Below the pieces are notes generated by a model that searched no databases, was not told where the DNA came from, and was given only the letters and a program-made list of their open reading frames with translations. Both the position numbers and the translations under genes were made by a program. Positions 1 to 12,644 of a stretch of DNA of 64,000 bases are shown in pieces. Positions within the stretch are counted from its first letter, which is position 1, and every line of letters starts with the position of its first letter. Source of the DNA: Paramecium octaurelia (Eukaryota; Ciliophora; Oligohymenophorea; Peniculida; Parameciidae); contig CAJJDP010000053.1 in assembly GCA_905182995.1 (NCBI GenBank), positions 62,001-126,000 of the forward strand. The letters are read 5' to 3'.

Positions 1-789
1 ATAGACTCAACCAGAATGATATGGTCATTTTACTATGAATTGATTTATTAGCCTTATATGTTGAACATAATTTCACAAATTTCAAGTTATGTAATTCGCA
101 TTAACTCTGTGAGAATTTATGATTTTTAGTCTTTCCCACTCATTTTGGAGAATCATATAAAATAAAACACTTATATTTTTTTTCAATTAACTACTAGAAT
201 AAGGAAGAATGTTATATTTATAATAATCAACAAAGCCAAGAAATCCAAAAATCTCAAATAAACATAATTGAGAACTCAGAATCTTATTCCAAATAAATAA
301 TATAAATATAATCAAATTTAAATAGATTATCAAGAGAGGAGTCCGCTCCAATAAAATTGATATTTACTGAATTTTAAATTGGCTCATGAGATTAAGTACT
401 TTTTCTAAAATATATATAAGAATAAGGGAAAATAATTTATGAATTATTATAGAAACGGTTCATTATGAAGAATTCTTAATTTTGAAATTCAGTGTTACCT
501 TCCCATCACTTTAATCTATAAATTAAAGTTGTAAAATTAGTTTAAAGTAAGTAGACAGCATTCATTTAATTTTACTTTTTGAGCTATAAAAATTTGACTA
601 TTTTTATAAAATAGTACTGCAAATTAACCTCTATTGAAGAGATTTTCTTTACAGTTATTAGTTTGATCTTATTTTTAAAGTTAGAGTTAGTTTAATGAAT
701 TGGATTAACTTAAGAATTGCGTTTATTTGGTGTTTCTTTCAAATATTTTTTTTCGTTAAGGTTCAATTAAAATATTAAATAAAGTTTAA
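1..789. other. Gene-poor left edge, possible 3' end of a gene
   Basis: No gene can be firmly supported here. On the plus strand a frame stays open from about 123 to a TGA at 387-389 when TAA/TAG are read as Gln. Its last third looks protein-like (Ser, Glu, Ile and Gln rich, ending near 389), but there is no in-frame ATG. It could be the last exon of a gene entering from the left, or chance openness, since TGA is the only stop in very AT-rich DNA. The rest looks non-coding. Confidence 0.25.
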
Positions 790-1002
790 ATGGGAATTTG
801 CGTGAGTAACATGAAATATAGAAAAGATAATCAATAAAAAGAAGGGGAACTTGGTTAAATGGTAAACAAATTGAGAACTTCTCCTTGTCCAGAAGAAATT
901 TTGAAAAAGAGAATTTCCATAGATACTCCTTACAATGCATACAGAAATCCAATTTTAAATAGAAGATTAAGAGGTAGTGTCACCATAACCACCTCATCAT
1001 GA
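790..1002 (+). CDS. Small putative N-myristoylated/palmitoylated protein, 70 aa
   Basis: An uninterrupted 70-residue frame with ATG at 790 and TGA at 1000-1002, containing two in-frame Gln codons written TAA (835 and 856). The N-terminus MGICVS fits the N-myristoylation pattern (Gly2, Ser6) with an adjacent Cys4 for palmitoylation, so membrane attachment is inferred. The rest is basic and Pro/Arg rich with no domain I recognise. A second ATG lies at 859, but only the upstream start gives the lipidation signal. A small protein with a similar N-terminus (MGIKCS) is encoded at 57625. I do not know its function. Confidence 0.6.
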
Positions 1003-1936
1003 AAATAAGTTTTTATTTATAGAGTTATTTTTCTTAATATTCTAACTAAACACTAAAGAGCTGAATTAGAATTCTAAGAAATCTATTTCCTCTTCTATTT
1101 ATAGCAATTCAATATATATATAACTTCAATTTTATTTTTCTTCTCTATCTCATCTACTTTACAGAGGAGAACTGGCTAAAAATTCTGTAGACTTAAATTT
1201 TTCTGAACAATGAAGAAAATTTGGTTTGAGCAGTAGTTCACTAAAATTTTTGTTTTCGGTTTGAGGACAGCGATTATAAAAAGAACTATTCATCTAAACA
1301 ATAACTAAAAGAAATCCTGTTTTAAGAATTTAATGAAACACTTTTAAATTAACTAAATGTCACTTTTTGTTCAATTTTTACATTTATAAAGGAGTTAGAT
1401 CAATTTTGGATTGCTTATTTAGTGATAATATTAAACTAAATCTAACAACAGAGAGAAGGTATTTACCAGTTAGTTGTCTGATAATAATGGTAATTTATAA
1501 TTTAAGGGGGTCATACCAATACCTTATAGATCACAAAATTTAACATATTTTCCGATTTATAAATTTAATTAGAAATTTAAAGACCGAATACAAAGGCATT
1601 CTACATTCTGAAAATAAGAACAAATATACAATTAACCTAAATATCTGTTAACACTTTAAGAGGTAGCATAGTCAAAGTCAACAATTTTTAAAAGAATTTT
1701 AATTACTTTTATTAGAGCATCCTATATTCTTTTTAAATCTCTACGCATGCTATTGTTATATTTAAGACTAGTGAAAATTTATTAGAATATTTTGGTCAAA
1801 TACCCTTCATTTCCTAGAAGTACGTTAGGGAAGTCATTATATTGACTATTGAGTATTATAAATATTTGTTCTTCAAAAAATTTATAACTTTATGGAATGT
1901 AATGTTTCTTTAAATACCTCCTAAAGGTTTATAAAA
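1003..1936. other. Intergenic, nothing recognised
   Basis: Very AT-rich sequence with frequent TGA in all frames. I see no RNA gene, repeat array or conserved frame here. It is long for Paramecium macronuclear DNA, where gaps are usually a few hundred bases or less, so a decayed gene is possible but not demonstrable. Confidence 0.4.
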
Positions 1937-2296
1937 ATGCAAGATCAAAGTGATTATTCATAGATAAATACAGGTTCCTTAAAATAATCTTACATTGAAT
2001 ACGATTCCATTTTCTATAACATTAATATAAGATTTGTCAACAAATTTTTCAACATAATAAAGTTTTTAAATTTTATGCGTGATAAAAAACCATAAATGGT
2101 ACTACTTGGCCAAAAACAAAAATGTAATATAAACTCTTAATCTCTTCAATATATATATATTAATTTATTTCTTGTATCCTCCTTCAGATTTGCTTAAGTT
2201 GTAGTTTTTTTGTGTAAAACTTTAATTTTTACAATTTATGATCCCTAATTTTTATCTTAGTTGAATGAAAGCCTCACTTAATTGAAATATGATTGA
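1937..2296 (+). CDS. Possible small hypothetical protein, 119 aa
   Basis: ATG at 1937 opens a 119-codon frame ending in TGA at 2294-2296, with several TAA/TAG Gln codons. The first 25 residues (starting MQDQSDYSQ) look like ordinary ciliate coding sequence. The rest is hydrophobic and low complexity and could be chance openness in AT-rich DNA. No domain is recognised. The frame could also be a decayed gene: another long open frame follows in a different phase up to about 2690, as expected after frameshifts. It converges on the large minus-strand gene that ends at 2719. Confidence 0.35.
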
Positions 2297-2718
2297 AGAA
2301 ATAAGATCCTGTTTCTTACTACCCAATAATCCTGAATTAATCTCCAATTTTTGTGATTGAGATGTTTCAACAATTAAGAAACTTCCAGAATTTCATTCAA
2401 AATCATGCTTTAAGAAATTCTATTTTTTCCCTTTTACATCATTGTTATTTTTGCCTCTTAATTTTATCTTTTAAACAAATAAATTTAATTTTTGAAGATT
2501 TTGATTCAGAAATACACTTGTTTTAATTATAGAATTATCACTGCAAAATTTTTGTACTTGTAATCAACCATTTAAAGTATTGCTCTTTTGCTAAATCAAA
2601 TCATTATAAATTAAGATATTTTGCAAAGTGAAGGAATTTAATTAATTTCTATAACATAAACTTTATTGTAGATTTTGATATTGATTTATACTTTTAAAAA
2701 TAAATAATTATTAATTTA
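2297..2718. other. Gap between convergent genes; possible decayed coding
   Basis: A plus-strand frame, different from that of the preceding ORF, remains open through much of this stretch but has no start and a very hydrophobic composition. No RNA gene or repeat is seen. Confidence 0.3.
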
Positions 2719-5700
2719 TCATTAATTGAGCTCTTTCAGATGTTTCAAATATTCTTATATTTATACACATTTATTTAAATGCTCAACTGGTATGATAGAT
2801 AAAGTTTCTAGATTTTTTTATGCTTCGAAATAAAAATTACCTAAAATGGGGATCCAAATCAAAAAGTATGTAAACACAGCAATGATGCAAAATATCATGA
2901 ATAATAAGGTCAATTAAAATGCCAGAAAGGAAAAATAGCTATTTAACTAATTTAATAACTCTTTCATCAATTATAAATGACATATCCTTATGAAAACCTT
3001 TTGCATTTATCTATTATAATTGCTTTCTCTAGTATTTAAAATGTTGTAAGTGTAGTTTTTCTTATGATTTGAGCTGAGATTGTAGGTTAAATTTGAATAT
3101 ATTGCGTTTGGGTCATAATAATAGTATTCTTACACCATTTTGCAGGCATTTTCAAAAAAACTTGAAATAGCAACTGCTAATCCATCCTTTAGAATTTTTT
3201 CATTAAATGACAAGCAGGATTCATTTGTAACAGATTAATCGTTTTCTATAATAATTGTGCATGGACTTAAAATATAAATTTCATTGAACAGTTGAATATA
3301 CTCTGCAGATAAAATTTGTTCATTTTTTTGATTCAAAACATGTAATTCAGCATCCAAGGATTAAATTTCATCAATTACATAATTCATCTTATCTATAGAA
3401 TTTAATTCATTCATAATCATGGCATTGGAATCATATAGCATCTCCTTTATAGAGTTATCAATCAAACGATATTATGATGGAATATAAGATGTAATATTAA
3501 CAAGTGGAATCAGTAAGTTTGATTATGAGATAATGGTCTAAAATTTAATAATTATTATTTACTGTAGAACTAAAGTACAAATAACAAAAGTAGGAGTAAA
3601 ATAACAGCGAAACAAAAATCATTCGAATTTAAATCTTATTTTCACTTTCTGATGAGAATTTAGATTTTCTCTTCTTACTTTTTTTGGTTAATTCTTCAAG
3701 TTCATGTTCTTCTTAATTTTCATTCTAATCTAAATCAAATTAATCCACCTACATATATTAAAAATATACATCATCATCATCAGTTGTTTGAAGCATCTAT
3801 AGGAAATTTCGAATTTTACTAACAATCTATTTTAAAGAATGCTCCTTAATTTCTAAAAAGGCCTAAATTATATTCCTCAAGTAAGATTAATGAGAATGAA
3901 GGTATAATTAGCAAAAGAAAAATATTAAAAGCACACAGGAGGATGAAAGAATAAAAAATACATCTTCAAATTTATTTAAATCATCTAATTAACTGTAAAT
4001 ATTTGAAAAGTAGTAGTTTTAAGATACATATTCATATTTTGCAATAGAGTTGAATGTATTATGAATGAAGTAATGAAAATCTTCATTAGTGTCAACGAAT
4101 TTTGATAATTCGCTATTATTTAATGTTATAGCTCTAGCTATTAATTACTGTACTGCTTAGGAGTAAGTAAAATTCTGATAACTATTATCTAAAGAGAACA
4201 TTTAAATTTAGGGTGTTTCGAATTCAGAAATGTATGTTTGATAATTCTTGTTAATTGTTAAATCTGAGGAAGTTAGAAGATTGTTTGATTCAAGAAGCAG
4301 ATTCAATTCATTTTTTAACTCCAAAAAGTTTATATTAATAAATTCTTTTCCTATCTTTTGATATTCTAATACTTCAATATTTAAATTGCAACCTCTCAAA
4401 TCCTAGAGGTTCGACTGAATCTTCAAGAGAGAAGAAAAGCATTAGTTATTTGCAGCACCTAGCTCAACTGCATTTTTAAATTTGATAAAAGTGACATATA
4501 AGGTTGAATAAATTATACATGATATTGCAAATAAAGCCAGTATTAAAATGTTATTTAAGAGAACTAATCTTCTCAAAAAAGTAGGATAGGATATGTTTTG
4601 CAGGTATAAACTAAAATCATTTTAAGTATTGATTTAATTAGATAAATGCTTATCAATTATAATTTCTGCCTTAGAATGCTCTGTATTTTCCCTAAAATTC
4701 TCATCATCTTCCTCTTCTTCCTTTGGCTCTATTATCTCTTAAATATGTCCTTAAAACAACCTTAACGTTTTAATATCAAATCCATAAGACATTTAATTTT
4801 GATCTTAACTCATAGAGGAGTTCTGTTTCTTACTTTATTATCTTGGTTAAAATATTGTTTTCTATTTAGGCGCTACATAAATTTCATTATCTTCTTTGAT
4901 AGAATCCTATAATGAACTGGCATTTCCACCTAAATTTAAGATAAAGTATTACAAATGAAGGCACGTTATTCAATAGAATATGTAAATTGTTTTGTTGTTT
5001 ATTTTGTTTTCAAAATAGGAGAATTATTTACTGGCTTATGATCAATTTATTCCACTTTTAAATAGTATCCAAATATTTATTATTTTTCTGCTTTTTTGAT
5101 ATATAAATTGTTTTCTGATATCTCAAATAATTACACCATAAAATCCAATTTATTTTCTCTTGTCTTCTTCATTTCCTTCAGGATTCATGCTTTTTAATTT
5201 CGATTTGTGATGCTCATACACAATTTTATTCATTTTATTGAAATAGATTTCTTTATTAGATAATAAATTTGGAAATAGCTACTCTATATTTAATTATCTT
5301 AATTAAAGTTTACGAATATCCAATTTCAAAATTGAGATGCATGAAGATGATATATTCTCAATTTTCCCATCTCCATTAAAAATAATATAGGCATAATTGC
5401 GATAATTAAACTCTGTTGTCAGTCTCAAGAATTGAAAAACTCCTTTTTCTGTCTAAAGAATGGAACTGGCACTTTGAGCTAAGATGACATATTAAGCCTT
5501 AGTTTTGAAAAATTAATATCTCTGTGGTAAGACCGATAATTATACTTATGAATCTGAGGCAAAATATTTCTGCACAACATATTGGTGTAGCTTTGAATAG
5601 CTTATAATATTATGCAATTTACTTAGTTTAGAGTAATTGACAGATTGAATGTCCTATTATATCGGTTCTAGAAAATCCGAGCAAAGAACAAGTAGCTTAA

Positions 5701-8029
5701 TTGATATTCTTTACAATAGAATTTAAATTGTTATTGCTAAATAGTTCCAACACTATTACAGGTTATGAATATGAACTCAAATCTTATTAACCTAATAAAT
5801 GATTCTAATCCAAGAATTTAAATTAGTAATTGATTTCATCACTTTGATAATTTATATTGATTGAAGAAAACTTCATATTATCTCCTATATAGAAGACATA
5901 ATCACTGAATTTGCTTATGAGTTTTTTAGTAGAATAATTATATGTGTTTGTTTTTTACATTAGAGTAATTTATTTTCTGATCTATTCAATTGATCCTAGG
6001 ACTTTTCTTCCAAGAACTGATAAGATGGTTAAATTTGGAATTTCCTCTAATAGTTAATTCCAGAATTACAGCATTTGATAAGAGCCTTCTAAAATCCTTT
6101 ATTTAAGCTGATTTTATTGAAATTAGATATTTCGATCAATTGAAACTGAATATTCAATTGTATTAACACCAAACGAATTCTTCAAGAATGAGTCTTCTAA
6201 AGTTTTTTTCATTGAAAAAATCTAAAACTATTATCCAAAATCAGGATTTAATTATTCTGCTTTTTCTAATTCATGTAAAGCTTTTTATCCATCTGCCAAT
6301 TGATCATAAAGGAAATAGCTGTAATGTATTCTGAGGTCAATGCTTTAAGGATATTTAGTTATTCCATTTTAATATAGTTAGTTTATAAGTTCCTTAAAAA
6401 TTAATCTTTCATCGGTATATTTTGAATTTTCTTAAAATTTCATAGCCAAATTTTTATTAATCTTAATAGCACAATTTGCTTGTAAACAAGTTGACTCGTG
6501 CATCTCCAAAAACCCTAATATTTAAATCTCCTTAGATTGATCTTTTTCATATGAATCTGCTAATTCTACTAAGTATTCACAATCTTTTACAATATTTTCT
6601 GTTGACTGATATCTTGCTAAATTAATTTTTATGAGATCAATTTACTGATTTTGTCTTCCTTACAAAATCACAATTGTCATTGGACAAGTGATTAACCAAC
6701 CTAACATAGAATTTTATACAATCAAATGATCAAATAGGAAAGCCATTAACTACATTAAGTTGGTATGGAATACTAATCCACTTATTGATATCCAAATTTT
6801 TTAAACAGTTTAGTTATAAAAAGGATTTTTGTAGTACATTCTGTAGAAGAATACAAAACTTGTAATATTTTAAATAGCTATTACACAAATAGAGTATTTC
6901 GGTAGTTAAAATAAAAAATATGATGCCATCGAAAATATTATATAAATAAATATGTATGAATACGAAATACTTTCTCTTTATGAAAATGTATTTTTCTTAT
7001 TGTTTCTTAATTCGATGAAAAGTTGGCTGCAGATTATAACAACAAATATAAAAAGCAGAAGTGATATAATCACAAAAATTGCATGATAATAATAGTCCCC
7101 TACCCAGCATTCTTAATCAATAAGATATACCATTTTTAGAATCCCATTTTAATCAGGTTAGCAGAGTAAATACTAGATATTATAACATATATAAATTTTA
7201 CTCCAAAAAGTATTCTTAAAATTTCAGCAAATCCAATACTCATTATAAATTGCATTGATTTAGCAAGAAATAAAATAATAACTTTTTGATTATATAGACT
7301 TTTCTAAATTGTTAATAAGATGATAAGCAATGTTGTAAGCAGTATAATACTAATCATAAAGTACATGACCATTAAATATAAAGATGTGCTTTAATTAATC
7401 AGCATTCTTAGTATTGTAAAATATGATAGAAATTCTTATATATACGATGAGAGTTTGTGATTATACCAAGCATATTTTATCTATGATTGAAACGGAAAAT
7501 AAAGCAATTACAAAAACTAGACTGCAGCTAGTATAATGCTAATCTACAGGGATTAATTATTTTGACAAATCATTTGGTAAACAATACTAAGGAAAAAGTA
7601 AATAATTACTTAAAAAACGACTATTTGTACTTTCCTGCAAATGTTTATAAGATTTCTAAGTTGCTTGCCATATATTTATTCGAATAATTTATAATTTAAA
7701 ATGTCTTTTAAGATGAAAATAATAATTTATATCAGTGCAATATAACTATAAAAATATATTAAAGATCCTTAAATAATAAATGAGATTAATCCCGTTAATT
7801 ATGATAACTCTGTAAAATCGTCAAAATGTGAGTCTGAAATTAACTCGTTGAGACAAATTCACATAAAATTGTATGGCTAAATTATATGTAGTAGTTAATG
7901 TTTATGTTAATTACTCATACAATAAGAAGTGAGGACCCATAAGAATTATAGTAAAAAATGTCGTATTGTTAAGAGAGTAAAGATTCTTAGTAATTCAAGT
8001 GAGTTTCCTTAAAACAAATATTCTTTCAT
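2719..8029 (-). CDS. Very large multi-pass membrane protein with PAS-like segment
   Basis: A roughly 1,700-residue minus-strand gene ending in TGA at 2719-2721. The first part (about 6,600-7,850) has many hydrophobic segments. A PAS-like stretch follows near 5,300-5,450, with a Gly-Asp-Gly turn and the wording typical of sensor PAS cores. Next come an acidic linker, a TM helix near 4,500-4,600, a soluble region and a last TM pair near 2,850-2,950. One 25-nt intron is clear at 3538-3562. Other introns and the 5' end are unresolved; the ATG at 8027-8029 is the best candidate. The architecture resembles the large ciliate family often annotated as tiny-macrocyst/TmcB-like PAS proteins. That name is a tentative family match, and function, perhaps membrane sensing, is unknown. 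Confidence 0.6.
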
Positions 8030-8134
8030 TACTAAATTTGTTTAAGAAAAAAAATCTAATTTTTTTTAATTCTTTCATTGCCCTCATATTAGGATTCAAT
8101 TATAATATTTATTTATTATTTATTATTTGAAAAT

Positions 8135-8142
8135 AAAAAAAA
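8135..8142 (-). terminator. Pol III T-run terminator of tRNA-Trp
   Basis: Eight consecutive T on the minus strand, starting four bases downstream of the tRNA 3' end. This is the expected RNA polymerase III termination signal. Confidence 0.75.
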
Positions 8143-8145
8143 TAT

Positions 8146-8216
8146 GAAGACTACGCGAATTGAACGCGCGACCCCTGGACCTGGAATCCAACGCTCTACC
8201 CCTGAGCTAAGCCTTC
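8146..8216 (-). tRNA. tRNA-Trp (anticodon CCA)
   Basis: A 71-nt cloverleaf on the minus strand. It has a 7-bp acceptor stem (GAAGGCT with AGTCTTC), a D stem GCTC/GAGC, a 5-bp anticodon stem around the loop TTCCAGG with CCA in the anticodon position, a 5-base variable region, and a T arm with loop TTCAATT. CCA is not encoded at the 3' end and there is no intron. A CCA anticodon reads only UGG, which fits a code where UGA remains the stop codon. The gene sits between the start of the large membrane-protein gene and the aminotransferase stop. Confidence 0.95.
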
Positions 8217-8253
8217 AATGATAATAGATAATTTAATAATTTATTAATAAATC

Positions 8254-9557
8254 TCATTTCTTTTATACAACAGCTTTAATTGACTCTGCCAAATATCTAA
8301 CATTTTTGGATGTGATTCCAGCCTATTAATTCATTAATATAAAATAATACCATTGACATTCTTCCAGATCTGAGCAAATACACGTGATATTGCTTTGTCA
8401 ATAAATCGCATTACTCTGGAGTGAGACCAGTAAATGTGAAGAAACCTGTTTGTCTGGTGATGTGATCCCAATTTCCTGGGACTTTAAGATTGTCTAATTC
8501 TTATTTGAGAAGAGTTCTCATTTTAATAATTCTTCCAGTGACAGTCTTCAATTCTTCAACCCAGGCATTGAAGTTCTTCTCATCAGTTAATATTTTAGCT
8601 GCAATTCTAGCACCAATGGCAGGTGGATTAGAACAAATGGTTCTAATGACAATTTTGAGATTGCTTAAAACTCTTGCAGAGATGTCTTTGTTGGATGTAA
8701 CAATGTGTACAGCTCCTACTCTTTCATTGTATAATCCCATATTTTTGGAGAATGATTGAGCAACAATCATTTAGAATCCAAGTTCTGCAAATTTGCGAAC
8801 AGCAAAAACATCCTTTTCAATGCATCCACTTGCAAATCCTTAATAAGCACAATCAAAGAATGGAACTAATCTTCTTTTCTTGCAAACATCTGCAATTTAG
8901 AGCCATTCAGCTTCTGTTGGATCAACACCAGTTGGGTTGTGAGCACAAACGTGTAATAAGACAATTGATCCCATTCTGGCTTGTGATAAGCATTCAATAG
9001 TTCCTGCACAATTGAAACCTTTGGTTTTTGGGTCAAAATATGGATATTCAAATTGATTCAAACCAGCTCTTTCGATGACTTGATTGTGATTGCTCCAAGT
9101 AGGTTTGGACACGTAGACATCACCTGGAATGTGTCTTTTAACAAATTCAAAACCAACTCTGAGTGCTCCTGTTCCTCCCAAACATTGAGCTGTGACAATT
9201 TATCCAGAGGCAATCAAAGGACTGTTTTATCCGAACATGAGCTTTTGACATCCCTTATTGAAATCAGCCAAACCTTCGATTGGTAAATATTCCTAGAATA
9301 TTAATAGATCATACTTTGTTCAATGTTGGATCGTTAACTACTTCTCTTTCTAATTTCTTGATGATTTCAAAGACGTAGGGTTTCTCTTCATCTGTACGAT
9401 AAGCACCGACTCCCAAATCGATTTTGGTATTGGATGTGTCTGCCTTGTATGCATTGGCAATACCAAAAATAGGATCAGGAGGGGCTTGAACGATGTGGAA
9501 GAAGATGTCGTCAGAGGTTGGGTTGAACTGATTCTAGAGCAACTAGAGCTTTTACAT
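8254..9557 (-). CDS. Aspartate aminotransferase, PLP-dependent
   Basis: Encodes 417 residues after removal of introns at 8323-8350 (28 nt) and 9293-9314 (22 nt), close to the 400-430 usual for class I aminotransferases. It transfers the amino group between aspartate/2-oxoglutarate and oxaloacetate/glutamate using PLP. Visible hallmarks are the N-terminal DLGVGAYR element, the AHNPTG cofactor loop and the PLP-binding lysine in SFSKNMGLYNERVG. No mitochondrial presequence is evident after the ATG at 9555-9557, so a cytosolic location is likely. It is followed by tRNA-Trp and preceded by aldolase on the same strand. Confidence 0.95.
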
Positions 9558-9737
9558 TAAATAATTAGGATACAAATTACGATTACCTTCATAAAGTACA
9601 AAAATTATACGCATCATTAGAATAATATGCGTAACATAATAAAAAACTATTTTTAATTCTAATTATAATACGTGTTTACTTTTGATTCGAGGAAGAATAA
9701 TGATGATTATGTTTTATTTTATGATATTTCATGATAC

Positions 9738-10927
9738 TCAATATTTGTAATCAGCCACAAACAAGGATTCGTTGGATGCTCCACCTTGGCCACCTTGATA
9801 TTTTCCTATTTTTATCATATTTATTAAGGTACCTAATTAAGCTTCGCTGTTAGCCTTAGCTCTGGTCAATAATGCTTATTAAGCGGCTTCCCAATTTTCT
9901 TATTTTCCAGCCCATGTCTTAACTGCAGTGTTTTGGAGTGCTCTGCCATAAGAGAAAGTCAAAGCCCATGGTTTTCTGACTGTGGTCAATTAATTCATAG
10001 CATTCAAATTCAAAGAAGCTTCCTCCTCAGATTGTCCGCCTGAAAGGAACTAAACACTATAAATGGATATCAATTACTGTGACTCCGACAAGAGCAGGTG
10101 GAACTGTTCTGCTCAAGGCCAAAGCTGTTCTGTATCCAATTTCTTATGGTGTGACTTTGCTTCTGTCTGCATTGGTTGATCCTGGGGTAACCATATTGGG
10201 TTTAAGGAGACATCCCTCTAAGAAGATGTTGTTTTCATTCAATGCCTTGAATACGGCAGCCAAAACTTTTTCTGTGACCTTTTAGCTGACTTCGATTGAG
10301 TGATCTCCGTCGGCCAAGATTTCTGGTTCGACTATTGGGACAAGACCATTTTCTTAGCAGATAGCTGCATATCTGGCCAATCCCCATGCATTTTCTTGGA
10401 TGGCTTATTGTGATGGTAAGCCATTGCCAATTTTCAAGACTGCTCTCCATTTGGCAAATCTGCAACCAAGTTTGTAGTGTTCAGCAGCCATACTAGCCAA
10501 GGAGTCTAATCCAAGAGTTGCTGATTCATCTTGTGTTCCTGGAAGTACACCCAAACCCTTATCGACTTTGATTCCTGCCACAATGCCTTTCTCCTAAAGC
10601 AATTAGACGAAGTTCTTTCCATCCTTGGTAGCGTGTTTAACCTATGGAAAGTAATTAATAATATGTAATACGGTCTCGGAGAAGAGGATGACACCACTAA
10701 TGTAATTTTCAACTCCTGGAGCGGTGAATAACAATTCTCTGTAGGCTCTTCTGTTCTCTTCGTTGTTTTCAACGTTAATAGTGACGAACTTCTTTCCGAT
10801 TGTTCCTTAAGACTAAACTTTAAATTTAATTTGGTACTTCATCAGCTGCCAAGATTCCTTTTCCTGGAGTACAAATCTTTTAAGCTGTTTCGGCTAATTC
10901 CTTTCTGTAGTCTGGCTTCTATTACAT
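9738..10927 (-). CDS. Fructose-bisphosphate aldolase, class I
   Basis: Encodes 359 residues once introns at 9806-9832, 10050-10077, 10642-10671 and 10813-10837 are removed, matching the family length of about 360. The enzyme cleaves fructose-1,6-bisphosphate to DHAP and glyceraldehyde-3-phosphate in glycolysis. The Schiff-base lysine lies in the LLKPNMV motif. The phosphate-binding [11 protein letters not shown] motif and the N-terminal [10 protein letters not shown] element are present; the last is rebuilt across an intron and followed by Gln where Thr is usual. The C-terminus ends in tyrosine, as in animal class I aldolases. The start ATG at 10925-10927 is followed directly by two Gln codons (TAA, TAG). 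Confidence 0.96.
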
Positions 10928-11102
10928 TAAGATATTTAAAATGAATTTAATTTATCAAATTTTTTTAGAATCTAAAGCTTATGACTTGAGCTTTTTCAGA
11001 TTTAATTTTATTTTTATAAAATTCTATATATTTAATAATTATATTTGCTTGTTTTTCATACAATTATTATTGATATATAATTTTGTCTCTCTTTATTAAT
11101 CA

Positions 11103-12644
11103 TCAATTATTTTCATCATGTTCATTATTAGGCTTAATATAGTTAATCTCATAGAATTCTTGATCCCGCTCCACATCCTCCTACTTTTAATTCGTCGTTT
11201 GAAGAGGCTCAAACTCGCTTCTCCCCTCAGACAAGTGATTGTTCTTCTTGTAGTCCTGACTCAAAATTAAGGCATCGTCAATAGTCAGGATATCATATTT
11301 GGTGTTCAATGTATTGCAATGCCGTAGATTCAGAGTCTTTAGTTAGTTTTTAATACCTTCTGAAATTTAATAGGAGTCGCCATTTTCAGACAATTGAATG
11401 GGAACCTTAATGCCGACGTGGTGGAACCTCTCAATTTCATTCCTTCGCTTGAAAGACATCAAAATGAATTAAAATCGAGACATCTCATAGAGTAGATTCT
11501 TGTAGTTAAGTTTACAAGCCATTTAGGAATGTATTTGTTTCTGGAATGCCAAATAACTAGGAATCTCTACTTATACTCCTTGGAATTTGACTGAAACCAC
11601 CTTACCCCAAAGATTCTTAATGATCTTAAATTATTTAAATTCAGGATAGTATTATCTCATTATATCATCCAAAATTGATTGTCTCATTTGTGTAAGATTG
11701 AGTAAAGTGATCACATATTTTACTGAAAACAAAATACTGACTATTGATCCAATTGCTGCAAATACCTCACTAATTGAAGGGTACCCAATCTAAACTGTAT
11801 GATATTGTTGTTAAAACAAAATCACAAAAGCTCCATATGTGTCTGACATATAATATTGGTCACAAAATTCCTTCATGGCATATTGTGGATAATTAAGCGA
11901 GTTCGAAATGTAATTCTGTTCTTCTACTCCAGTGGAAAATAGAAAAGCCTTATCTATTTAATAGTGATTCATTTGGTAATGCAAAGTAATGGATGAGCAC
12001 ATCTCAGCATTTGAGTGAATATAAAATGGGTATGTTCTATAAAATGATTATGGTTCAAATGTTGATGGGTTAATAGTTGTAAATTCTATCTCAGTGTAGA
12101 GGGTATTGCCCATTTAACTGAAATAGGATTGCTTCACTTCTTCAGATGCACATTAATAATCTGCAATAAGGTATTCATCTTTGCAGAGTGTAAACAAGAT
12201 CATATATTATTTGTCTTTGCTCATTTGAAAATTGATGTCCAGATTTTAATCTTTAGTGATATTACTTATTAGAGGTTACCAGTTCAACCCATCGTCAAGA
12301 TCTAAGATCAATGGCAGCACAACGATTTCATCACTTTTGAATGGATTTATTGAGGATTTTCCATTAATATCATTTGCGATGACTTGTATATGATTATTTA
12401 AAAATCCAAACTGTGAATCATCTGTAAAGTTATTAATATCTTCTGTGACTTTGGGCAACAAAGAATAACTCCACCACAAATACAAATAGTATATGCAATA
12501 ACTCAGACTTAAGACTCCAATTATCAGCGAAATTATCCCACCAAGAACACTGGAATGATTATAGGTTAATCCGTCTGAAATTGCTGGAGTGTAGGTAACA
12601 CTAAAGAAATCCACATTCCTTAACTAATTAGAAATTTTTTTCAT
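11103..12644 (-). CDS. Ciliate two-transmembrane protein, 513 aa
   Basis: An intronless 513-codon gene with ATG at 12642-12644 and TGA at 11103-11105, open only if TAA/TAG are Gln. One TM helix lies near residues 30-50 just after the N-terminus, and a second lies near 330-355 after a large, probably lumenal or extracellular domain of about 270 residues. A basic, Arg/Lys-rich region and an acidic tail follow. This pattern (short N-terminus, TM, large loop, TM, cytosolic tail) recurs in ciliate 'transmembrane protein, putative' families. I recognise no catalytic motif and assign no function. Confidence 0.85.

Noticed and set aside
10506-10772. An 88-codon minus-strand frame
   Set aside because: It is out of frame with aldolase, which has four introns and full motifs on the same strand.
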